DNA of 46,648 nucleotides from Nostoc sp. KVJ20 (GCF_001712795.1 NZ_KV757673.1:1-46648), one strand, 5' to 3'. Positions 1 through 8,101 are shown, counted from the stretch's first letter. The notes: generated by a model from the letters alone, not told the origin. Numbers and translations: made by a program.

Positions 1-125
1 CACCGTAGCCTTTTTAAGGGGGACTTGTAGTTAAGAACAAACTACTAAAAGGCCTACAATAGGCAGCTGGTTAATTAGTGTCGGTATGTTTCTTGCGTGT
101 GTCTGCAAGAGAAGCCTATGCTTCA
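1..125. other. left-edge gap, nothing recognised
   Basis: These bases precede the first gene's 3' end. I see no gene, promoter or terminator that I can support here. A short plus-strand open frame begins inside it but runs antisense through the next gene and has no ribosome-binding site. Confidence 0.4.
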
Positions 126-812
126 TTAATCCTCTACTCTACGACGCCGCCGACGTGGCTTTTGTTGTTTGTCTTCACGCAAGCGCCGACCAACTTCATT
201 AAAGAAATCCCGCCGCAGATAAGGATAATCGCTTACCCACAAGTTACTATTGGGAAAGTATATATCGCTGAATTCTTCAATACTACTTAAATCTGGGCGA
301 TTTGACATTACTACCATTTCTGCAATTTGACCACGAGTAATAACTTTGTGAGCAGAACGTAATGGTGCTACAAACTCAACGCTAAATCCTGTGTCATCTC
401 CTATTTCTAAATTTATCTGTTTTTCTCGGTTTTCTATAATTACCAATTCGCCTTTGTTGTTGACTGTTTCGGTTTTACCCATCAACTGGTCTGTAATCCA
501 CCAATCTAAGACTCGACCGCGGAAAAAGCCGCCATATTTGTAACGGCGGCATTGTAAATTCCGCATACTTGCTTGAAACACTGGATACCACAGCCAAAAA
601 AATGCGCTAATTATCCCTAGCACAAATACTATTGAAGCAAACTCAAGTCTAAAAACGACTGTTACAAGCAAAATAACGACTACTGCAACTACAGAAATTA
701 ACAGCCGTTGCAAAAAATTTGAGAACTTCCCCCAGTAGTACTTATACTGCAAACCAGTGGCAATTAGGGGGACAACTTGTTCAAATTTCTGGCGAGTCAG
801 TGGTACTAACAT
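126..812 (-). CDS. conserved membrane protein with two N-terminal helices
   Basis: This 228-residue protein has two hydrophobic segments, at about residues 37-54 and 58-79, separated by a very short turn. A soluble C-terminal domain of about 140 residues follows and ends in a run of six arginines. It is therefore likely a hairpin-anchored inner or thylakoid membrane protein with a cytosolic domain. I recognise no catalytic motif. Similar cyanobacterial proteins have sometimes been labelled as phosphate ABC permeases, but nothing here resembles a transporter permease domain. It lies 39 bp downstream of dapB on the same strand and may be co-transcribed with it. Function unknown. Confidence 0.75.
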   Translation of the reverse strand: MLVPLTRQKFEQVVPLIATGLQYKYYWGKFSNFLQRLLISVVAVVVILLVTVVFRLEFASIVFVLGIISAFFWLWYPVFQASMRNLQCRRYKYGGFFRGRVLDWWITDQLMGKTETVNNKGELVIIENREKQINLEIGDDTGFSVEFVAPLRSAHKVITRGQIAEMVVMSNRPDLSSIEEFSDIYFPNSNLWVSDYPYLRRDFFNEVGRRLREDKQQKPRRRRRRVED

Positions 813-851
813 GAGTGCTGAGTAATGAATGCTGAATAATGTGTTTAAAGT

Positions 852-1688
852 TTAAAGTATCTTTTCTAATCCATATACTAACGACTTTAGCGCTAAGACT
901 TTGCGAATCGCTAGTAGCACTCCTGGCATATAACAAGCGCGATCGCTCGTATCATGTCGTAAAGTATAAATCTGTCCGGCTGCGCCAAAAATAACTTCCT
1001 GGTGGGCAATCAATCCCGGCAAGCGCACGCTATGAATTCTAATCCCTTCGTCTGCTACACTGCCCCTAGCTCCTGGTAATTTCTCAGTTTCTTCTACAAG
1101 AGCAGGGTTGAAAGTTTTACCCAATTCTCCTAATAACTGCGCCGTTTGAATAGCAGTACCGCTGGGAGCATCAGCTTTTTGGTTGTGATGCAGTTCGATA
1201 ATTTCTACATGGTCAAAATATTTGGAGGCTGCGATCGCAGCTTGTTGCAATAGCACCATCCCAATGGAAAAATTAGGAATAATTAGGCAACCAGTGCTAG
1301 CTTTGTCGGCAAAGTCTGCCAAGTCTTGAATTTGTTCTGGACTTAAGCCAGTGGTGCCAACTACAGGACGAATACCGTAAGCGATCGCACTGCGAATATT
1401 GTCATAAACTGAATCGGGATGGGTAAAGTCTACAATCACCCCTGGAGGAGACTGCCTGTCGCCAGCCACATACCCCAACATCGGTTCTAATTGATTGGTA
1501 ATCGGCACTTCCAGCGGTTCGCTTAAACCCGCCAATTCCCCAGCATCTTTATCTTGATGTTCTAAACTGTGGTCAATTGCACCCACTAGGTTTAAGTCAG
1601 GCGCTTGCGCCACCGCCTTAATCACCTCACGGCCCATTTTGCCAGCAGCACCGTTGACAATAACCGGGATAGGAGCTTGATTTGTCAT
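852..1688 (-). CDS. dapB: 4-hydroxy-tetrahydrodipicolinate reductase
   Basis: DapB reduces hydroxy-tetrahydrodipicolinate with NAD(P)H in the diaminopimelate/lysine pathway, feeding both lysine and peptidoglycan. The 278-residue length is normal. The nucleotide-binding glycine loop VNGAAGKMGR lies at residues 11-20. The family signature ELHHNQKADAPSGTA lies at about 165-179, with the catalytic histidine pair at 167-168, Lys171 and the substrate-binding SGT. The ATG at 1688 opens directly into the first beta strand, so the start is secure. Upstream lies a gap with a plus-strand candidate RNA; downstream is the membrane protein gene on the same strand. Confidence 0.96.
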   Translation of the reverse strand: MTNQAPIPVIVNGAAGKMGREVIKAVAQAPDLNLVGAIDHSLEHQDKDAGELAGLSEPLEVPITNQLEPMLGYVAGDRQSPPGVIVDFTHPDSVYDNIRSAIAYGIRPVVGTTGLSPEQIQDLADFADKASTGCLIIPNFSIGMVLLQQAAIAASKYFDHVEIIELHHNQKADAPSGTAIQTAQLLGELGKTFNPALVEETEKLPGARGSVADEGIRIHSVRLPGLIAHQEVIFGAAGQIYTLRHDTSDRACYMPGVLLAIRKVLALKSLVYGLEKIL

Positions 1689-1943
1689 AAATCGAGAAAT
1701 ACTTTTTGAGTCAACAAAGGAATTGTAAAGACTTTCGCGATCTAGTAGCTAGCTTCTCAAATCTCTGGCTTAATTCCGACAACCCTGATTTGTGCAACTA
1801 ATCTCTTATTTTTTCTACTCCTCAAAAGAGCGATTCTCATTTTCATCCCATTATTTTAGCCAGTAACCCGTTTTATTTTCCGCTCATGCTGCTTTGATAA
1901 GTATTGCTTATATTTGCTATCAGCCTTTACTTGTCAAGTCTAG

Positions 1944-1972
1944 TTGACCATTTGTAATATTATTGTTATGTT
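1944..1972 (+). promoter_or_regulatory. candidate sigma-70-type promoter for the 2.0 kb RNA
   Basis: TTGACC at 1944-1949 and TATGTT at 1967-1972 are separated by 17 bases, a standard -35/-10 geometry with imperfect hexamers. A start of transcription near 1980 would place the hairpin series and the terminator in one transcript of about 175 nt. AT-rich DNA gives such pairs by chance, so this is only suggestive. Confidence 0.3.
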
Positions 1973-1979
1973 TATTTAC

Positions 1980-2153
1980 ATAACTTAGGAAAACCCGAAA
2001 ATAAGCTGCATAGCTAAAATTGCATCTTATTTACTACCTATGTAGTTTTAGTTAAGTTGGGTGTTAACTAAGAAAAACAGACTTCGGTATTGCAATATCC
2101 CATCGACATTTGGACTTCTCCTATATACCTCGGCTATTAAGTCGGGGTTTTTT
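1980..2153 (+). ncRNA. candidate structured small RNA
   Basis: Four local inverted repeats follow one another: 1999-2032 (AAATAAG-C-TGCA against TGCA-T-CTTATTT), 2034-2045 (CTAC/GTAG), 2048-2071 (TTAGTTAA, loop GTTGGGTG, TTAACTAA) and a TATTGCAATA palindrome near 2090. They end in a terminator-type stem followed by six Ts. A longer-range match also exists between CTTAG near 1984 and CTAAG near 2068. No gene on this strand needs that terminator, so a free-standing transcript of about 175 nt is a reasonable reading. I do not recognise it as 6S, tmRNA, Yfr1 or another known family. The alternative is a degenerate palindromic repeat. Confidence 0.38.
2128..2153 (+). terminator. Rho-independent terminator of candidate RNA
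   Basis: The stem CCTCGGC (2128-2134) and GTCGGGG (2141-2147) pairs over 7 bp with two wobbles around a TATTAA loop. TTTTTT follows at 2148-2153. The T-run is on the plus-strand side only, so it would not serve the minus-strand neighbours. Confidence 0.55.
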
Positions 2154-2255
2154 ATGTTCTCGATTAGCTGCTTATTTAACATTTCTTTAGTAGTTACTGT
2201 TGATTTAGGTTGCAGTACTGCTTAAAGGATTTCCGAAAGACTGAATCAACATAGC

Positions 2256-2873
2256 TTAGGGCAATTTTTCCCAAAGTGAAATCCAAGTATTCAGTTCCTC
2301 GTTTGGAAGAAAATATTTACTCTTAGATAAATATTTAATGATTCTTAAGCGACTCTTAATAAACCTTAATTTTCTGAAATCTTCAAGTTCGCTATCAAAC
2401 TTTTTTTGAGTTTCTTCTGGATTCTTGGCTGCTAAAGCTTCTCTCCAATCTGCTGCTTTAATTAATGCTTCTTGGTAGGAAATATGTAAATTATCGAAAA
2501 ACCAATTAATAATCAGATATATATCGAGAACTGGATTTTCTGGAATAGCACCAAATTTTAGGATCATGTAAGCTCGTAATGTCATTAAAGAATCTAGATA
2601 TCGTTCAGAAAAGCTAGGATTATTTTCAGCTAAAAATTCGTAAACTGAAGTTGCTATCTCTGTCCAAGCAAGGCTTTCTGAATGAGATTCATTAGATTCT
2701 TCATTGGCTAGTTCTTGCGCTCTGAAAGTAGAGACTTCAGCTAAACCAAGCCAATTAAATTTTTCTGGTACTTGCTGTTGCTCTGCCCAAACCATTCTCA
2801 ACCAAGCTTGTACTTGCTCTGAATCTTTTTGAAGTAGAACTCTTAACAAATTTGTTGCTTCAGTTTCAGCCAT
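2256..2873 (-). CDS. hypothetical helical protein next to panB
   Basis: I do not recognise this protein of about 205 residues. It is rich in charged and aromatic residues, looks mostly alpha-helical, and has no signal peptide or membrane span. The frame can be opened at a TTG at 2891, which would overlap the panB stop codon by 3 bp, or at an ATG at 2873; I chose the ATG. Neither has a clear Shine-Dalgarno sequence. The tight spacing after panB suggests co-transcription, but nothing ties it to pantothenate synthesis. The gene is AT-rich. Confidence 0.6.
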   Translation of the reverse strand: MAETEATNLLRVLLQKDSEQVQAWLRMVWAEQQQVPEKFNWLGLAEVSTFRAQELANEESNESHSESLAWTEIATSVYEFLAENNPSFSERYLDSLMTLRAYMILKFGAIPENPVLDIYLIINWFFDNLHISYQEALIKAADWREALAAKNPEETQKKFDSELEDFRKLRFIKSRLRIIKYLSKSKYFLPNEELNTWISLWEKLP

Positions 2874-2887
2874 AGTTAATGATGAAG

Positions 2888-3658
2888 TCAAGGAAACTTG
2901 CGCTCTCGCACTTCCACGGCATAATCTTGCACAGCTTTGGTAATCGTCTCGCGCAAATTTGTGTAAACTTTGGCGAACGGTGGATGTTTCTCTGCAAGTC
3001 CGAGGACATCAGAGGTAACTAAAACTTGTCCATCACAGTGAATTCCCGCACCGATACCAATTGTGGGAATACTCAATTTTTGTGAAATCTGCATTGCTAA
3101 ATCTGCGGGTATATGCTCTAAAACTAGAGAAAATACACCTGCCTGTTCGAGAGCGATCGCTTCTCGTAAAATTCTCTCACTGGCTTCTTGCGTCTTGCCT
3201 TGTTGTCGCAAACCCAGTTGATGTACTGATTGTGGTGTCAAACCCACATGACCCATTACCGGAATTCCAGCTTGTACTAAACGAGCCACTGTTTCTGCGA
3301 TCGCTGGATAGCCACCTTCCAATTTTACCGCTTGAGCGCCCGTTTCCTTCAGCACTCGCCCAGCTGAGTGCATCGCTTGTTGGAGACTTTCTTGATACGT
3401 CAAAAATGGTAAATCTACAACTACCAATGCTCGTTTCACCCCACGGCGCACTGATTTGGCGTGATATATGATTTCATCCAAAGTTATTGGCAGTGTTGTT
3501 TCATACCCTAGAACTACTGCCATAGAGTCACCCACGAGGATTAAGTCTACACCAGCTGCATCGAGGAGTTGAGCGATCGCATAATCCCAGGCGGTCAACG
3601 CCACAATTGAACGTCCCTGTTGTTTCCATTGAATTAATTGCTGGGTAGTGATTGCCAT
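2888..3658 (-). CDS. panB: 3-methyl-2-oxobutanoate hydroxymethyltransferase
   Basis: PanB transfers a hydroxymethyl group from methylene-tetrahydrofolate to 2-oxoisovalerate, the first committed step to pantothenate and coenzyme A. The 256-residue length is normal. Metal-binding residues are visible in GDS at 43-45 and Asp82 in VVVDLPF. The catalytic-region motif VKLEGG follows at 111-116, and GIGAG appears in the C-terminal half as in the family. The start MAITTQQLIQWKQQG matches the usual N-terminus. It is followed at once by an unknown gene on the same strand and is preceded by a heptamer repeat tract, so its promoter must lie within or above that tract. Confidence 0.96.
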   Translation of the reverse strand: MAITTQQLIQWKQQGRSIVALTAWDYAIAQLLDAAGVDLILVGDSMAVVLGYETTLPITLDEIIYHAKSVRRGVKRALVVVDLPFLTYQESLQQAMHSAGRVLKETGAQAVKLEGGYPAIAETVARLVQAGIPVMGHVGLTPQSVHQLGLRQQGKTQEASERILREAIALEQAGVFSLVLEHIPADLAMQISQKLSIPTIGIGAGIHCDGQVLVTSDVLGLAEKHPPFAKVYTNLRETITKAVQDYAVEVRERKFP

Positions 3659-3664
3659 TTTTAA

Positions 3665-3717
3665 TTAGGGGATAGGTGATAGGTGATAGGGGATAAGTGA
3701 TAGGTATAGGTGATCGG
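3665..3717. repeat. heptamer tandem repeat (ATAGGTG type)
   Basis: Six or seven imperfect copies of a 7-bp unit close to GATAGGT fill the space just upstream of panB. Short tandem repeats of this kind are typical of heterocystous cyanobacterial intergenic DNA. The copies vary (ATAGGGG, ATAAGTG), so the array is not freshly expanded. Confidence 0.8.
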
Positions 3718-3763
3718 CTAAAAGAATTCAGTCCCCTGTACCCTGTAACCTGTCCCCTAATCC

Positions 3764-4870
3764 CTACTTAACAGCGCGACTGAAAGCAATATGAGGTTTT
3801 GCACTGTCCGTTTTGGGCATTAACCAAGCTAGACCTTCACTAGTGCCAATCCATAATTTATTGGCGATGTCAGGTGCAAGGGCAAGAACCCGACTAGAAG
3901 GAAGTCCAGCAACTTCTGCGTCTAACACAGCTCCTGTATTTGGATTTAATCGTAACAAACCATTGTTAGTCCCGACCCAGACACTACCATCCTTAGCAAA
4001 ACGTACTGCTGTCACGTCACGCCCACGCAGCCGGGTCACAGACCGCAAAACTGCACCAGTTTTTGGGTTAATAACTAGCAAATTATTTGGCATTCCGGCC
4101 CAAATTAATCCTTCTGGACTAATAGCCAAAGCTTGTACGGTGGTTCCCGGTAAATCGGCAATCCGCTTCATAATCGCAGCACTAGCGGTATTTACCCGCA
4201 CTAATCCATCAAGAGTGCCAACCCACAGTTGACCTTCAGCATCTAAAGTCAGGGTATTGGCGCTAACACCAGGCAGATTTTTTAATGTGGTCATAATCAA
4301 GCCTTGGTCAGGACTAATTAGAGCTAAACCACTATCGGTTCCAGCCCACAAATAACCCCGTTTGTCAAGTAATAGCGACAATATTCGTTTAGAAGGCAAA
4401 AATAAATTCTGCGCGGTGATTTCGTTAGTACGGGGGTCTACTCGCATCAGTCCGCCATAACTTCCTACCCACAAACGTCCTACTTTGTCTTGGGCTAAAG
4501 CACCAATGGCGACATTCGGTAAGCTAACACGAGAAATAATCTTGCCTGTTTTAGGATCAATCCGCGACAGTCCCCGCCAAGAACCTACCCAAAGATTGCC
4601 TGTAACATCTCCCAGTAAGTTACCAACACGATAATCAGTTTCTGGCGAATTTTCTTGCACTCCCCGCTCATCGGGTAAGGGTTCTACTCGCGGTGGCGGT
4701 GGGGAAGCTGGGTAAGCGGGGGTTAAATCAGATGAATTAACATCAGGGGTTTTTTGTGCCCATCCCATACTTGGCACAGCTATCAACCCCAGGAGGATAG
4801 AAGTAATCAATAAACTATTACGCTTGCAAAACAATACCACGGTGACATTTCCTTTGGAGACAGTGCCCAT
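3764..4870 (-). CDS. exported seven-bladed beta-propeller protein
   Basis: The 368-residue protein has an N-terminal export signal (hydrophobic stretch at about 20-37, cleavage near WAQ), a proline-rich linker, then seven repeats of the pattern LWVGT-x-x-GL-x-R-x-NP-x-TG. This is the periplasmic-sensor propeller (Reg_prop type) known from hybrid two-component sensors. Here it stands alone, with no membrane anchor after the propeller and no histidine kinase or cyclase domain. All seven blades can be counted (WVGSWRGL, WVGSYGGL, WAGTDSGL, WVGTLDGL, WAGMPNNL, WVGTNNGL, WIGTSEGL). I infer a periplasmic or outer-membrane-facing binding protein. No kinase gene lies next to it. Confidence 0.8.
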   Translation of the reverse strand: MGTVSKGNVTVVLFCKRNSLLITSILLGLIAVPSMGWAQKTPDVNSSDLTPAYPASPPPPRVEPLPDERGVQENSPETDYRVGNLLGDVTGNLWVGSWRGLSRIDPKTGKIISRVSLPNVAIGALAQDKVGRLWVGSYGGLMRVDPRTNEITAQNLFLPSKRILSLLLDKRGYLWAGTDSGLALISPDQGLIMTTLKNLPGVSANTLTLDAEGQLWVGTLDGLVRVNTASAAIMKRIADLPGTTVQALAISPEGLIWAGMPNNLLVINPKTGAVLRSVTRLRGRDVTAVRFAKDGSVWVGTNNGLLRLNPNTGAVLDAEVAGLPSSRVLALAPDIANKLWIGTSEGLAWLMPKTDSAKPHIAFSRAVK

Positions 4871-5157
4871 AGCCGTTACCTAAACTGGCTTTGGGTTAAC
4901 TCCAGTGTTCCCCTAGCTGGGATTTTTTAAACATTGGGGATTGGGGAATAGGGACTGGGGACTGGGGACTAGGAAATAAATATTTAGGAATACTTTCTCA
5001 TTACCCAATACCCAGTTCCGAATACCCAGTCCCCACATACCATTGATGACACTTTGTAAAGCATTTGTAACAAAAAGTTTAAATCTTTATGTAATAACAA
5101 AATTAAATAGATAAGTTAAAAACTTTCAAAGAATAACTTATCGAATTCTTGATATAT

Positions 5158-5173
5158 TGTGAAACAAGTTACA
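5158..5173 (+). promoter_or_regulatory. TGT-N10-ACA site, possible NtcA/BifA target upstream of rbcL
   Basis: The bases TGT, ten others, then ACA match the TGT(N9 or 10)ACA pattern described for the BifA/NtcA factor bound upstream of Anabaena rbcL. The core also reads GTG-N8-TAC, one mismatch from the NtcA box GTA-N8-TAC. It lies about 515 bp before the rbcL start, which fits a long rbcL leader. A match this short could be chance. Confidence 0.4.
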
Positions 5174-5474
5174 AATTACGTGGTGTGCAATTCTTTTATC
5201 TTTCGCTCACCACTCCGCTAAATCTCTGTCAAGTAAATTCTTTTCTGGTATCTTTTCCATCAAGGGGAAAGATATAGGGAGTGTAAAGCCGGGAATGTGT
5301 GCCAGCCAGCCCAATCCCCTGAATATCCCAGTTTATGGGGGAATTATCTGAATGCTACCCGCAAAAACGCGGAAGTTTTGGTGAAATTGAGAAGGTTTAG
5401 TTGGGTGCGAAAAAGAGGTAAAAAAGAATTTTGATTTTTAGCAAGAGGAAACAGTAGAAGCGCTAGGTCGTGTA

Positions 5475-5527
5475 CCCCTAGAAGGGGAGAACACTGGTGA
5501 GGAGGGCTACCACCGCTACCAAAGTGT
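5475..5527 (+). other. hairpins in the presumed rbcL leader
   Basis: CCCCT-AGA-AGGGG at 5475-5487 is a compact hairpin. Immediately after it, ACACT at 5491-5495 can pair with AGTGT at 5523-5527, with GGTG/CACC pairing inside. Structured 5' leaders are plausible for this highly expressed operon, but no known regulatory RNA class is recognised. Confidence 0.35.
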
Positions 5528-5686
5528 CCGCCGCAAAAAAACTGCTAACCTCTGCCAAAGGCAACCCTTAACAAAAATTTTCCTGATCTTCTCCCCCATC
5601 TAGGCGGGAAAGAGCCGGGGTGAGGGGAAGTTGCACAAAACGTGATTTGATAATTAATTAAGAGTGATTTCAGGGAAGGATAAAAT

Positions 5687-7117
5687 ATGTCTTACGCTCA
5701 AACGAAGACTCAGAGCAAGTCTGGGTATCAAGCCGGGGTTAAAGATTACAGACTAACTTATTACACACCCGATTACACACCAAAAGATACCGATCTTCTA
5801 GCTGCGTTCCGCATGACACCTCAGCCTGGTGTTCCTCCCGAAGAAGCAGGTGCGGCTGTTGCGGCTGAATCTTCCACAGGTACTTGGACAACTGTGTGGA
5901 CAGATTTGCTCACCGACCTCGATCGCTACAAAGGTCGTTGCTATGACATCGAACCAGTTCCCGGCGAAGACAACCAGTACATCTGTTACGTTGCCTATCC
6001 TTTGGACTTGTTTGAAGAAGGTTCTGTAACCAACGTATTGACCTCAATTGTTGGTAACGTATTTGGTTTCAAAGCTCTACGGGCACTACGTCTAGAAGAC
6101 ATCCGTTTCCCAGTAGCTTACATCAAGACCTTCCAAGGGCCTCCCCACGGTATCCAAGTTGAGCGCGACAAGTTAAACAAATACGGTCGTCCTTTGTTGG
6201 GTTGTACCATTAAGCCCAAATTGGGTCTTTCCGCTAAGAACTACGGACGCGCTGTATACGAGTGCTTACGCGGTGGTTTGGACTTCACCAAAGACGACGA
6301 AAACATCAACTCCGCACCATTCCAAAGATGGCGCGATCGCTTCTTGTTCGTAGCTGAAGCTATCAACAAAGCTCAAGCAGAAACCGGTGAAATCAAAGGT
6401 CACTACCTAAACGTTACCGCTCCTACCTGTGAAGAAATGCTGAAGCGGGCTGAGTACGCTAAAGAACTCAAAATGCCCATCATCATGCATGACTACCTGA
6501 CCGCAGGTTTCACCGCCAACACCACATTGGCTCGTTGGTGCCGCGACAACGGTATTCTGTTGCACATTCACCGTGCTATGCACGCCGTAATTGACCGTCA
6601 AAAGAACCACGGTATCCACTTCCGTGTATTGGCTAAAGCCCTACGTTTGTCTGGTGGCGATCACATCCACACCGGTACAGTCGTTGGTAAGTTGGAAGGT
6701 GAGCGCGGCATCACAATGGGCTTCGTTGACCTGTTGCGTGAAAACTACATTGAGCAAGACAAGTCTCGTGGTATCTACTTTACCCAAGACTGGGCTTCTC
6801 TACCTGGTGTAATGGCAGTTGCTTCTGGTGGTATCCACGTATGGCACATGCCCGCACTGGTAGAAATCTTTGGTGATGACTCCGTACTACAATTCGGTGG
6901 TGGTACTCTGGGACACCCTTGGGGTAACGCTCCTGGTGCAACCGCTAACCGCGTCGCCTTGGAAGCTGTTGTTCAAGCTCGTAACGAAGGCCGTAACTTG
7001 GCTCGTGAAGGTAACGATATCATCCGCGAAGCTGCCAAGTGGTCTCCTGAACTGGCTGTTGCTTGCGAACTGTGGAAAGAAATCAAGTTCGAGTTTGAAG
7101 CAATGGATACCGTCTGA
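5687..7117 (+). CDS. rbcL: ribulose-1,5-bisphosphate carboxylase large subunit
   Basis: This is the form IB Rubisco large subunit, 476 residues, full length. It fixes CO2 onto ribulose bisphosphate in the carboxysome. The carbamylated lysine sits at residue 202 in GGLDFTKDDE (spinach K201), followed by the Asp-Asp-Glu metal ligands. TIKPKLG contains the catalytic lysine equivalent to K175. Loop 6 residues GTVVGKLEG are intact. The C-terminus contains EIKFEFE, nearly the EIKFEFD peptide that RbcX grips. A good Shine-Dalgarno sequence (GGGAAGGA) stands just upstream of the ATG. It leads the rbcL-rbcX-rbcS cluster. Confidence 0.99.
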   Translation: MSYAQTKTQSKSGYQAGVKDYRLTYYTPDYTPKDTDLLAAFRMTPQPGVPPEEAGAAVAAESSTGTWTTVWTDLLTDLDRYKGRCYDIEPVPGEDNQYICYVAYPLDLFEEGSVTNVLTSIVGNVFGFKALRALRLEDIRFPVAYIKTFQGPPHGIQVERDKLNKYGRPLLGCTIKPKLGLSAKNYGRAVYECLRGGLDFTKDDENINSAPFQRWRDRFLFVAEAINKAQAETGEIKGHYLNVTAPTCEEMLKRAEYAKELKMPIIMHDYLTAGFTANTTLARWCRDNGILLHIHRAMHAVIDRQKNHGIHFRVLAKALRLSGGDHIHTGTVVGKLEGERGITMGFVDLLRENYIEQDKSRGIYFTQDWASLPGVMAVASGGIHVWHMPALVEIFGDDSVLQFGGGTLGHPWGNAPGATANRVALEAVVQARNEGRNLAREGNDIIREAAKWSPELAVACELWKEIKFEFEAMDTV

Positions 7118-7249
7118 TCTGAGTTAACAGTTAAGAGTTAAGAGTTAGAAGTAGAGACGCGATTTATCGCGTCTGTACAAGAGTTAGGATTTGCATTAAT
7201 TCATAACTCATAACTCATAACTCATAACTCTTCAGGGCTGGGGTCAAGC
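7118..7249. repeat. repeat-filled rbcL-rbcX spacer
   Basis: The spacer consists of heptamer copies (AGTTAAG type, about 7126-7148), a 9-bp stem hairpin AGACGCGAT/ATCGCGTCT with a two-base loop at 7155-7174, and four copies of an 8-base unit (TCATAACT) in the opposite sense at 7200-7230. The hairpin recurs in the pcyA-devB gap at 12126-12153. Such insertion between operon genes would place a stable hairpin in the rbc transcript, which may lower rbcX/rbcS read-through. Confidence 0.7.
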
Positions 7250-7660
7250 ATGAATCTTAAGCAAATTGCGAAGGACACAGCCAAAACTCTCCAAAGCTAT
7301 CTGACTTATCAGGCTCTAAGGACAGTATTGGCACAGCTAGGCGAAACTAATCCGCCATTAGAACTTTGGTTGCATAACTTTTCGTCTGGCAAAATTCAAA
7401 ATGGTGAGTCATTCCTTGAGCAGCTGTTGCGAGAAAAACCAGATTTGGCTTTGCGAATCATGACTGTCAGAGAACACATTGCGGAAGAAATTGCAGAATT
7501 TTTACCGGAAATGGTTCGCACTGGCATTCAACAAGCCAATATGGAGCAGCGTCGCCAGCATTTAGAACGCATCACACAAGTAGTAGACACATCTAACCCC
7601 AGTCTGCAACCAGAACAGCAAACAACTTCAGATCAGAATTTGGATAACTTATCCAATTAG
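7250..7660 (+). CDS. rbcX: Rubisco assembly chaperone RbcX
   Basis: RbcX is a homodimeric helical chaperone that clamps the C-terminal peptide of newly folded RbcL and helps form the L8 core before small subunits bind. The 136-residue length is normal. The helical core is recognisable (LKQIAKDTAKTLQSYLTYQA at the start, then LREKPDLALRIMTVREHIAEE). The last 25 residues form a polar tail, which is variable in the family. Position between rbcL and rbcS is classic for filamentous cyanobacteria. A weak GGGG element precedes the ATG. Confidence 0.97.
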   Translation: MNLKQIAKDTAKTLQSYLTYQALRTVLAQLGETNPPLELWLHNFSSGKIQNGESFLEQLLREKPDLALRIMTVREHIAEEIAEFLPEMVRTGIQQANMEQRRQHLERITQVVDTSNPSLQPEQQTTSDQNLDNLSN

Positions 7661-7705
7661 TTCGGTCAACCTAGTAGTAAAAATCGCAACCCGTTATCAA
7701 AAGCT

Positions 7706-8035
7706 ATGCAAACTTTACCAAAAGAGCGTCGTTACGAAACCCTTTCTTATCTTCCCCCTCTGTCTGATGCTCAAATCGCTAAACAAGTCCAGTACATCTT
7801 GAATCAAGGTTACATTCCTGCGATCGAGTTTAACGAAACTTCTGAGCCAACAGAATTATATTGGACAATGTGGAAGTTGCCTTTGTTTGGTGCTAAATCC
7901 ACTCAAGAAGTATTGAGCGAAGTTCAAGGATGCCGCTCTCAATTCAACAACAGCTATATCCGTGTTGTGGGTTTTGACAACATCAAGCAGTGCCAAGTTC
8001 TCAGCTTTCTTGTTCACAAACCAAACAGATACTAA
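7706..8035 (+). CDS. rbcS: ribulose-1,5-bisphosphate carboxylase small subunit
   Basis: The small subunit caps the L8 core to give L8S8 Rubisco. The 109-residue length is typical of cyanobacteria. The characteristic ERRYETLSYLPPL opening, the YWTMWKLPLFG segment and the terminal NIKQCQVLSFLVHKP are all present. It lies 45 bp after rbcX and is followed by a strong hairpin, so it ends the operon. Confidence 0.98.
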   Translation: MQTLPKERRYETLSYLPPLSDAQIAKQVQYILNQGYIPAIEFNETSEPTELYWTMWKLPLFGAKSTQEVLSEVQGCRSQFNNSYIRVVGFDNIKQCQVLSFLVHKPNRY

Positions 8036-8069
8036 AAGCTCACTAGCTCTTAGTAATTAGTTTATCCCC

Positions 8070-8101
8070 ATAGGAGAGGTAGAATTATCTACCTCTCCTA
8101 T
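8070..8101 (+). terminator. rbcLXS operon terminator hairpin
   Basis: ATAGGAGAGGTAGA at 8070-8083 pairs perfectly over 14 bp with 8088-8101 around an ATTA loop. Only a short T-rich tail follows, so it may act by stabilising 3' ends as much as by terminating. It is 34 bp past the rbcS stop. Confidence 0.7.

Larger units (their letters stand above)
1689..2255. other. gap between dapB and the unknown gene, holding a candidate RNA
   Basis: No coding frame is convincing in these 567 bases. The right part contains a promoter-like pair, four inverted repeats in close order and a terminator-like hairpin with six T residues, all reading on the plus strand although both flanking genes read on the minus strand. 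The part from 1689 to about 1940 shows nothing I can name beyond the presumed dapB promoter region. Confidence 0.5.
4871..5686. other. rbcL upstream region and long leader
   Basis: This 816-bp gap separates the divergent propeller gene and rbcL. The left part has heptamer repeats in opposite orientations (GGGACTG copies at 4948-4970 and TACCCAGT-type copies near 5005-5033). A TGT-N10-ACA site lies in the middle. The right part, a likely transcribed leader, has a CCCCT/AGGGG hairpin at 5475-5487, a larger stem closed by ACACT/AGTGT at 5491-5527, and a C-rich/G-rich palindrome near 5590-5628. No small coding frame is convincing. Confidence 0.55.

Noticed and set aside
6407..7127. Open frames antisense and out of frame across rbcL
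   Set aside because: Long shadows of a GC-richer, strongly biased coding sequence; no start signals and no recognisable products.
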